Position numbers and translations under genes: made by a program. Positions 1 to 5,009 of a stretch of DNA of 7,488 nucleotides are shown here, one piece after another. The notes under the pieces were generated by a model. The model saw nothing but the letters and a program-made list of their open reading frames with translations. It was not told where the DNA came from and searched no databases. Source of the DNA: Bacteroidales bacterium (GTDB lineage: Bacteria; Bacteroidota; Bacteroidia; Bacteroidales; UBA12077). The DNA lies in assembly GCA_030156305.1 (NCBI GenBank), contig JASGMZ010000148.1, positions 1 to 7,488 of the forward strand, in the 5' to 3' direction. Each line of letters begins with the position of its first letter. Positions within the stretch are counted from its first letter, which is position 1.

Positions 1-425
1 ATTTTTCAAATAAGGTAATAAGGTTATCAAAACTTTGTATAATTTTTTTCTACTAAGGTTAACGGAATAAAAATAAGGTTCTTCACAATATATTTATATC
101 GTCATGTTTCACTCGAATATATTTATATTATAATTTTGTTTTTCAGGTAATTACTATTGCTAATTTTTATTTCTGCATTTCAAATACCATGGAACCCTCA
201 AAATTTATTACTCATAAATATTTTTTTTAAATTGGTATTCGTGAACTCAGCTCCGCTTCGGTTCATATCCTTGCCTGCCTGTCGGATTTACCCGCCGATA
301 GGAGGGCAGACAGGTTGTGTACTTTATTGCATGAGGGTTTCACAAATTAGAATCAATGGTGGTGAAAGTAAATTGTTAAATAATAATTTGTTTGAAAACT
401 GAAATTCTCTTAAAAATTCCTATTT
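1..425. other. Gene-free AT-rich region upstream of mutS
   Basis: I see no convincing gene in this stretch. All three forward frames entering from the left meet a stop within about 56 bases. The longest open frame (157-402, TTG start) has no ribosome binding site, runs through a palindromic repeat and resembles no family I know. The region holds several AAGGT(T) words in the first 80 bases, a 13-nt direct repeat (87-99 and 116-128), a 22-nt sequence found again near 6623, and a GC-rich palindromic repeat at 273-315. It is probably spacer beyond the end of an upstream gene outside the window. Confidence 0.6.
273..315. repeat. Palindromic repeat, family B, copy 1
   Basis: This is a GC-rich island in AT-rich DNA. 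The left arm GCCTGCCTGTCGG (273-285) matches the left arm of the copy at 3361-3373 in 12 of 13 positions. The right part (294-315) contains GCCGATAGG and CAGACAGGTT, which can fold back on the left arm imperfectly: CTGTCGG with CCGATAG (one G-T pair), and CCTG with CAGG. It is preceded by a small hairpin-forming stretch (TGAAC at 242-246, GTTCA at 261-265) and by GGTTCATATCC (260-270), which resembles a tRNA T-arm. It is best read as an intergenic REP-like or MITE-like unit. Confidence 0.65.
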
Positions 426-456
426 TTTGTGTAATATTTAAGTTGATCTATGTTTA
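426..456 (+). promoter_or_regulatory. Bacteroidota-type promoter of mutS
   Basis: A -33 element TTTG (426-429) is followed after exactly 19 nt by TATGTTTA (449-456), which differs from the -7 consensus TAnnTTTG only at the last base. Transcription should begin a few bases after 456, giving a short leader of about 20 nt before mutS. No operator or riboswitch-like fold is evident between the promoter and the gene. Confidence 0.6.
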
Positions 457-468
457 AATCAAAAGAAA

Positions 469-473
469 AAGGA
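469..473 (+). promoter_or_regulatory. Ribosome binding site supporting the TTG start of mutS
   Basis: AAGGA lies 8 nt before the TTG codon at 482, within an A-rich leader. An in-frame TAA at 476-478 rules out any start further upstream. The next in-frame ATG (518, residue 13) has no comparable site ahead of it, so this site decides in favour of TTG. Confidence 0.55.
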
Positions 474-481
474 AATAAAAA

Positions 482-3100
482 TTGTCTATAGAAAAAAAAT
501 ACGCCGAGACACCACTGATGAAGCAATATTATCAGGTGAAAAGGAAACATCCTGATGCTATATTGCTATTTCGGGTGGGCGATTTTTATGAAACTTTTGG
601 CGAAGATGCGATAAAAACAGCCGAAATTCTTGGTATAACACTTACTAAAAGAGCCAATGGAACAGCTTCATCTGTTGAACTGGCGGGGGTTCCTTACCAT
701 GCACTCGATACTTATTTACCTAAGTTGGTGCGTGCCGGACAAAGAGTGGCCATTTGTGAACAATTAGAAGATCCAAAGAAAACAAAAAAAATTGTTAAAC
801 GCGGTGTTACCGAATTGGTAACTCCCGGCGTTTCGTTAAACGATAATGTTCTGGAGCATCGTGAAAATAACTTTCTGGCTTCGGTTCATCTGGATAAAAA
901 TTTGGGAGGGGTTGCTTTTCTTGATATTTCCACCGGAGAGTTTCTTACGGCCGAAGGTAGCTTTGAATATATCGATAAGCTGCTCAACAGCTTTCATCCC
1001 AAAGAGGTGCTTTATGAGCGAAGCAAACAGCAACGGTTTATTGAACTTTTCGGAGATAAATTTTACACCTATAAACTCGATGATTGGGTTTTTACCGAAG
1101 AAAATGCAACCGATAAACTGCTTAAAAAATTTCAGACCTCTACCTTAAAAGGATTTGGTATTCAGGATTTACAACTTGGAATTATTGCTGCAGGTTCTAT
1201 CTTACAATATCTTGAAATTACTGAACATGATAAATTACAACATGTAGCGACATTATCACGCCTTGAAGAAGATCATTATGTTTGGCTCGATAAATTTACT
1301 ATCAGAAATCTTGAACTATTTTATTCCATCAACGAAGGAGCTAAAACCTTAATTGATGTTATTGACCAAACGATTTCTCCCATGGGGGCCCGTTTATTAA
1401 AACGATGGGTTGCTTTGCCACTGAAAGATGAAACGCCCATAAAGGAACGTCATGATATTGTTGATTTTTTATTACATCATTCCGATTTTAAAGACTTATT
1501 AGCCGATCATATCAAAGAAATTGGCGATCTGGAACGTATTGTTTCCAAAGTAGCCACAGGACGTGTCAATCCTCGCGAGGTGATACTACTTAAAAATGCT
1601 TTAACAGCTATCGAACCGATTAAGAAAGCCTGTTTAAATACACAAAATGATGCGTTAAAAAAGATTGGCGACCAACTGAATCCGTGTATTACAATTCGGG
1701 ATCGCATTGCTAAAGAACTACGTCCCGATCCTCCCGCCTTGCTTAGTAAAGGCAACTATATGGCTGATGGTGTTTCGGATGAGTTGGATGAATATCGAAA
1801 GTTAGCTTATTCAGGCAAAGATTATCTGGTACAAATTCAACAACGTGAAATTAAACGAACAGGAATCTCATCATTAAAAATTAGTTTTAATAATGTTTTT
1901 GGCTATTATATCGAAGTAAGAAATACGCATAAAGATAAAGTGCCTCCGGATTGGATTAGAAAACAAACGCTGGTAAGTGCCGAAAGATATATTACTGAAG
2001 AACTAAAAGAGTTGGAAGTGAAAATTTTAGGTGCAGAAGAAAAGGCGTTGGATCTGGAGCAAAAATTATTTATTGAATTGGTTACAAGTCTGGAGGATTA
2101 TATTTCGGCAATACAGCTTAATGCATCGTTAATTGCGCGATTAGACTGTTTACTATCGTTTGCCCTGATAGCTGAAGAAAATAAATATGTACGACCTGAA
2201 ATTAACGATACCGATATTATTGATATTAAAGATGGAAGGCACCCGGTGATTGAAAAAATGTTGCCCATCGACGAATCTTACATTGCCAATGATGTATATC
2301 TGGATAATGATCAGCAACAGATTATTGTAATTACCGGGCCAAATATGTCGGGCAAATCGGCCTTGTTAAGACAAACAGCCCTGATTGTATTGTTGGCACA
2401 GATAGGAAGTTTTGTTCCGGCTTCGGAAGCTAAAATTGGATTGGTCGATAAAATTTTTACTCGTGTGGGCGCATCGGATAATATATCGCTGGGCGAATCT
2501 ACATTTATGGTCGAAATGCACGAAGCCGCAAGTATCTTAAATAATTTATCGCACCGAAGCTTGATTTTGCTCGACGAAATTGGGCGGGGCACCAGCACTT
2601 ACGATGGTATTTCTATTGCCTGGGCTATGGCCGAGTATATCCATGAACACCCCACAGCTAAAGCAAAAACACTTTTTGCTACCCATTATCATGAATTGAA
2701 CGAGATGGAAAAATCTTTTGAACGAATAAAGAATTATAACGTTTCGGTTAAAGAACTGGATGATAAAGTGATTTTTCTTCGCAAATTGCAAAAAGGAGGG
2801 AGTGAACATAGTTTTGGAATCCATGTGGCACAGATGGCAGGAATGCCCAAAAGTGTTGTAAACAGAGCCAATGAAATTTTGAGAGAACTCGAAAATTCAG
2901 GGCAAAAAGATTCCCTGGCAAAACCGGTAGGTGATATTGCTCAACATCGTGAAGGTTATCAAACCACCATTTTCCAACTCGATGATCCGGTATTAAAACA
3001 AATTCGTGATGAAATTGCGAAACTAAATATTAATAATTTAACACCGGTTGAGGCATTGAATAAGCTAAATGAGATTAAGCGATATATAGGATTAAAATAA
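482..3100 (+). CDS. mutS: DNA mismatch repair protein MutS
   Basis: MutS1-type mismatch sensor. It binds mispaired or looped DNA and uses ATP to become a sliding clamp that recruits MutL. The 872-residue length is normal. The N-terminal domain shows GDFYETF with the mismatch-stacking Phe-x-Glu at F35 and E37. Connector and core/lever domains follow, with the clamp in the middle (about residues 430-540). The ATPase domain has Walker A GPNMSGKS (619-626), the SLGEST signature (669-674), Walker B LILLDE (694-699) followed by IGRGTSTYDG, and the switch histidine in THYHEL (734-739). Near the C-terminus QTTIF (827-831) resembles a beta-clamp-binding motif. The start is TTG, because an in-frame stop lies just upstream and the AETPLMKQYYQVK segment fits other MutS N-termini. 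It appears to be transcribed alone from 426-456; no mutL is nearby. Confidence 0.97.
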   Translation: MSIEKKYAETPLMKQYYQVKRKHPDAILLFRVGDFYETFGEDAIKTAEILGITLTKRANGTASSVELAGVPYHALDTYLPKLVRAGQRVAICEQLEDPKKTKKIVKRGVTELVTPGVSLNDNVLEHRENNFLASVHLDKNLGGVAFLDISTGEFLTAEGSFEYIDKLLNSFHPKEVLYERSKQQRFIELFGDKFYTYKLDDWVFTEENATDKLLKKFQTSTLKGFGIQDLQLGIIAAGSILQYLEITEHDKLQHVATLSRLEEDHYVWLDKFTIRNLELFYSINEGAKTLIDVIDQTISPMGARLLKRWVALPLKDETPIKERHDIVDFLLHHSDFKDLLADHIKEIGDLERIVSKVATGRVNPREVILLKNALTAIEPIKKACLNTQNDALKKIGDQLNPCITIRDRIAKELRPDPPALLSKGNYMADGVSDELDEYRKLAYSGKDYLVQIQQREIKRTGISSLKISFNNVFGYYIEVRNTHKDKVPPDWIRKQTLVSAERYITEELKELEVKILGAEEKALDLEQKLFIELVTSLEDYISAIQLNASLIARLDCLLSFALIAEENKYVRPEINDTDIIDIKDGRHPVIEKMLPIDESYIANDVYLDNDQQQIIVITGPNMSGKSALLRQTALIVLLAQIGSFVPASEAKIGLVDKIFTRVGASDNISLGESTFMVEMHEAASILNNLSHRSLILLDEIGRGTSTYDGISIAWAMAEYIHEHPTAKAKTLFATHYHELNEMEKSFERIKNYNVSVKELDDKVIFLRKLQKGGSEHSFGIHVAQMAGMPKSVVNRANEILRELENSGQKDSLAKPVGDIAQHREGYQTTIFQLDDPVLKQIRDEIAKLNINNLTPVEALNKLNEIKRYIGLK

Positions 3101-3131
3101 AAAATTTATATGTTTTTTGAGGTATATTTTT

Positions 3132-3161
3132 TTTGAAGAACAAAAAAAATAAATATATTTG
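3132..3161 (+). promoter_or_regulatory. Promoter of the tRNA-Gly/tRNA-Leu cluster
   Basis: TTTG (3132-3135) is followed after 18 nt by TATATTTG (3154-3161), a perfect match to the Bacteroidota -7 consensus TAnnTTTG. It lies just after the mutS stop codon and reads into the tRNA cluster. A transcript starting near 3166-3170 would include the tRNA-like 5' fragment at 3211-3267 ahead of the real tRNA-Gly. I see no clear terminator between mutS and this promoter. Confidence 0.75.
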
Positions 3162-3210
3162 CATCCGCTAAACGCAAGAATAGCTAAGCGTACTTTAACA
3201 TATTGAAATT

Positions 3211-3267
3211 GCGAAAATAGCTCTCCTGTCCCGATAGTTATCGGGAGTATCGGGAGGTTGAGCACGA
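3211..3267 (+). pseudogene. tRNA-Gly 5'-half remnant with D-loop insert
   Basis: Bases 3211-3223 (GCGAAAATAGCTC) are identical to the first 13 bases of the intact tRNA-Gly that starts 60 nt later. Bases 3260-3267 (GAGCACGA) equal tRNA-Gly 3292-3299. The D-loop of the real tRNA (AGTTGGTA) is replaced here by 36 nt carrying a perfect hairpin, so the D-stem halves GCTC and GAGC are kept. The copy stops before the anticodon, and the intact gene begins 3 nt after it. It lies downstream of the tRNA promoter, so it is probably transcribed. It cannot make a functional tRNA because the anticodon, T-arm and 3' acceptor strand are missing. Confidence 0.8.
3224..3259. repeat. Palindromic repeat, family A, copy 1 (in tRNA-Gly remnant)
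   Basis: A 36-nt unit sits exactly where the D-loop should be. TCCCGATA (3229-3236) and TATCGGGA (3239-3246) form an uninterrupted inverted repeat. A second TATCGGGAGG (3248-3257) follows as a direct repeat of the right arm, which allows an alternative pairing with the same left arm. The unit aligns end to end with 3461-3496; both begin TCYTGTCCCGA and end ATCGGGAGG. Confidence 0.75.
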
Positions 3268-3270
3268 TAT

Positions 3271-3346
<76 letters not shown>

Positions 3347-3360
3347 GAGAGTCGAGTCCC

Positions 3361-3401
3361 GCCTGCCTGACGGTTTAACTGCCGGAGGCAGTCAGGCAGG
3401 T
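3361..3401. repeat. Palindromic repeat, family B, copy 2
   Basis: CCTGCCTGAC (3362-3371) and GTCAGGCAGG (3391-3400) are perfect 10-bp inverted arms. An inner TGCC/GGCA pair lies in the 19-nt centre. The left arm and right end match the copy at 273-315. It is a GC-rich hairpin in AT-rich DNA, located inside a copy of the tRNA-Gly 3' end. Confidence 0.8.
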
Positions 3402-3406
3402 TTTTT
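3362..3406 (+). terminator. Possible intrinsic terminator after tRNA-Gly
   Basis: A 10-bp GC-rich stem is followed directly by six or seven T residues, the classical shape of an intrinsic terminator. If active it would end the tRNA-Gly transcript before tRNA-Leu, which would then need read-through or its own promoter. I found no good TAnnTTTG promoter in 3411-3529, so read-through or only partial termination is likely. The hairpin belongs to a dispersed repeat family, so terminator function may be incidental. Confidence 0.45.
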
Positions 3407-3424
3407 GCTTAATGAAGTTCTTTA

Positions 3425-3442
3425 AAATGGGTATTCCCATTT
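3425..3442. repeat. Perfect small hairpin between the tRNA genes
   Basis: AAATGGG (3425-3431) and CCCATTT (3436-3442) form a perfect 7-bp stem around the loop TATT, 6 nt before the tRNA-Leu-like fragment. No T-run follows, so it is not an obvious terminator. It could be a processing signal or chance. Confidence 0.4.
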
Positions 3443-3447
3443 CATAC

Positions 3448-3510
3448 ACCCAGGTGGTGGTCTTGTCCCGAAAGCTTTCTGGAGCTATCGGGAGGGTAAA
3501 CACACTGAGG
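3448..3510 (+). pseudogene. tRNA-Leu 5'-half remnant with D-loop insert
   Basis: ACCCAGGTGGTGG (3448-3460) matches the tRNA-Leu start GCCCAGGTGGCGG (3530-3542) in 11 of 13 positions. GGTAAACACACTG (3495-3507) matches GGTAGACGCGCTG (3547-3559) in 10 of 13, all three differences being G to A. Between them the D-loop is interrupted by the family A palindrome. The D-stem GCG/CGC of the real gene is GTG/CAC here, so pairing is kept through a paired change. The copy may therefore derive from another leucine tRNA rather than from the neighbouring gene. It ends before the anticodon, and the intact tRNA starts 19 nt later. Confidence 0.7.
3461..3496. repeat. Palindromic repeat, family A, copy 2 (in tRNA-Leu remnant)
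   Basis: This 36-nt unit is homologous to 3224-3259. It begins TCTTGTCCCGAAAGCTTTC and ends CTATCGGGAGGG. TCCCGA (3466-3471) can pair with TCTGGA (3478-3483) with one mismatch, or perfectly with TCGGGA (3488-3493). Its last two bases overlap the start of the D-loop match GGTA. Finding the same unit at the same place in copies of two different tRNAs argues against chance. Confidence 0.7.
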
Positions 3511-3529
3511 TTGTTTGAATAAAATTAAT

Positions 3530-3615
3530 GCCCAGGTGGCGGAATTGGTAGACGCGCTGGACTTAAAATCCAGTGGCCATACTTGGCTGTGCGGGTTCAA
3601 GTCCCGCCCTGGGTA
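3530..3615 (+). tRNA. tRNA-Leu (anticodon TAA)
   Basis: Complete 86-nt class II tRNA. The acceptor GCCCAGG (3530-3536) pairs with CCTGGGT (3608-3614, one G-T pair), with discriminator A3615. The D-stem is GCG/CGC. The anticodon stem CTGGA/TCCAG holds the loop CTTAAAA, with anticodon TAA at 3564-3566, reading TTA and TTG. A long variable arm contains GCCA/TGGC, as expected for leucine tRNAs. The T-stem GCGGG/CCCGC encloses TTCAAGT. CCA is not encoded (CTG follows), unlike the neighbouring tRNA-Gly. Confidence 0.97.
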
Positions 3616-3618
3616 CTG

Positions 3619-3660
3619 AAAACTCCTTGTAACGACTATGTTGTAAGGAGTTTTTGCTTT
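3619..3660 (+). terminator. Intrinsic terminator of the tRNA cluster
   Basis: AAAACTCCTTGTAAC (3619-3633) pairs with GTTGTAAGGAGTTTT (3640-3654) to form a stem of up to 15 bp with two G-T pairs and the loop GACTAT. It is followed by a T-rich tract. It begins 3 nt after the tRNA-Leu discriminator base and ends the cluster. Confidence 0.88.
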
Positions 3661-3915
3661 TTAGAGGGGCAAAAAGGATATCAAATCAGATTATAAAAAA
3701 TTTGTGTATTATCATAAAAAAACAGATTGCTTTGAATGATGTTATTTTTAAATGGGATTATAATTAATCCTTAAAAAAATAAATAATGAAATAGGGTGTT
3801 TATGTATGACCAGTAAATATATTTCATTTTGACATCGTTTGAATAATTGCAGTGTAAATATTAACTTGCAACCAATATTACGTTTTTTTGATTTGAGGTG
3901 TTAAAAATTAGATAT
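3661..3915. other. AT-rich spacer between tRNA cluster and ketosynthase gene
   Basis: No gene is visible. A perfect 6-bp hairpin, GGATTA (3755-3760) with TAATCC (3765-3770), is followed by A/T-rich sequence. Two partial promoter matches exist. TATATTTC (3818-3825) has no good -33 element. TTAACTTG (3861-3868) lies 19 nt after TTTG (3838-3841) but matches only four of the six fixed -7 positions. Either could serve the downstream gene, and neither is convincing. Confidence 0.4.
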
Positions 3916-4992
3916 ATGAACTATTTAAATACGGTAATAACCGGAACAGGATGTTATATCCCTGAACAAAAAATAGAAAACAAGGATTATTTTAAAAGTA
4001 TTTTTTTTGAAAAGGATCAAACCCTGATTAAAGGGAGTGGAGAAGATATTGTCCGTAAGTTCCGCGATATAACCGGGATACGGGAAAGGCGATGGGTTAC
4101 AAAAGATCAAACTACATCGGAAATTGCTGCATTAGCGGCTGAACGGGCAATAAAAACTGGGAATATCGACAGGGAAACCATTGATTATATCATAGTAGCC
4201 AACAATTTTGGTGATGTTGTAAAAGGTACCATTCAAACCGATTTATTACCCAGCATTGCAGCAAGAGTAAAAAACAAGTTAGGGATTCAAAACCCGGGGT
4301 GTGTTGCATACGATATTGTTTTTGGTTGTCCCGGATGGATTCAGGGGGTAATTCAGGCCGATTCATTTATTAAAAGCGGTTTAGCCAAACGTTGCCTGGT
4401 TATTGGAGCTGAAACCCTCTCGAGAGTAGTTGATGTTTACGACCGGGATACCATGATTTTTTCTGACGGTGCCGGTGCCGCAATTGTTGAGGGTGTTGAG
4501 TCTGATGAAAAATCAGGGGTACTTTCCTCTGCAACTGTAACACATACTAAAGATGAAGCGTTTTATTTATACTTTGGACAATCCAATAAACCGGATAGCG
4601 ATCCTGATATCAGGTACATGAAGATGAACGGGAGAAAAATCTATGAATACTCTATCATTAATGTTCCGAAAGCTATTAAAGCAGCCTTGGATAAATCGGG
4701 ATTACCTGTTGAACAGTTAAAAAAGATATTGCTGCATCAGGCCAATGAAAAAATGGACGAAGCAATTGTGCAGCGTTTTTTTAAGTTCTATGGAATAAAA
4801 CCGGAAATATCAGAAGTTATGCCTATGAGTATTAGTGAATTGGGTAATAGTTCCGTGGCCACTGTACCTACACTTTATGATATGATATTAAAAGGGAAAC
4901 TTAAAAATCATATCATTAACAAAGGGGATATTATTATTTTTGCCTCAGTGGGAGCAGGGATGAGCATTAATGCCGTTGTTTACCGACAATAG
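3916..4992 (+). CDS. 3-oxoacyl-ACP synthase III family protein (FabH-like)
   Basis: Thiolase-fold ketosynthase of the FabH/KAS III type, which condenses an acyl-CoA or acyl-ACP starter with malonyl-ACP. The catalytic triad is visible: Cys138 in VFGCPGW, His274 in LLHQANEKMDEA and Asn311 in LGNSSVATVP, with the GAGMSINAV glycine-rich end. At 358 residues it is about 40 longer than housekeeping FabH, and the Cys motif is GCPGW rather than the usual ACSGF. It belongs to a divergent family that I recall from Bacteroidota, so I give no symbol. Possible roles are a dedicated starter unit for an unusual fatty acid, aryl-polyene or resorcinol-type lipid, but no such partner genes are here. I prefer ATG 3916, which gives MNYLNTVITGTG like relatives. 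A GTG at 3898 is in frame but overlaps the only SD-like GAGG. The gene is convergent with the ROK kinase, 17 bp away. Confidence 0.9.
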   Translation: MNYLNTVITGTGCYIPEQKIENKDYFKSIFFEKDQTLIKGSGEDIVRKFRDITGIRERRWVTKDQTTSEIAALAAERAIKTGNIDRETIDYIIVANNFGDVVKGTIQTDLLPSIAARVKNKLGIQNPGCVAYDIVFGCPGWIQGVIQADSFIKSGLAKRCLVIGAETLSRVVDVYDRDTMIFSDGAGAAIVEGVESDEKSGVLSSATVTHTKDEAFYLYFGQSNKPDSDPDIRYMKMNGRKIYEYSIINVPKAIKAALDKSGLPVEQLKKILLHQANEKMDEAIVQRFFKFYGIKPEISEVMPMSISELGNSSVATVPTLYDMILKGKLKNHIINKGDIIIFASVGAGMSINAVVYRQ

Positions 4993-5009
4993 AAATATGG
5001 TTTGAAATA

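Larger units (their letters stand above)
3352..3409 (+). pseudogene. tRNA-Gly 3'-end remnant split by a palindrome
   Basis: TCGAGTCCCG (3352-3361) is identical to tRNA-Gly 3325-3334, covering the T-loop and the 3' side of the T-stem. After a 39-nt palindromic insert, TTTTTTGCT (3401-3409) matches the acceptor end TTTTTCGCT (3335-3343) in 8 of 9 positions. Together they read as a second copy of the last 19 bases of the tRNA, interrupted inside the T-stem. The T-run after the palindrome also makes the structure look like an intrinsic terminator, so the acceptor match could be partly coincidental. The exact 10-base match on the left is harder to dismiss. Confidence 0.55.

Noticed and set aside
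157..402. 81-codon open frame upstream of mutS
   Set aside because: It starts at TTG without a ribosome binding site, runs through a palindromic repeat and has an atypical composition with no recognisable family.
836..2824. Several open frames of 65-100 codons on both strands inside mutS
   Set aside because: They are shadows of a clearly conserved coding sequence in other frames and resemble no protein family.
3898..3915. GTG start for the FabH-like gene
   Set aside because: It overlaps the only SD-like GAGG and adds six residues (MLKIRY) before a natural MNYLNTVITGTG N-terminus; ATG 3916 is more plausible.
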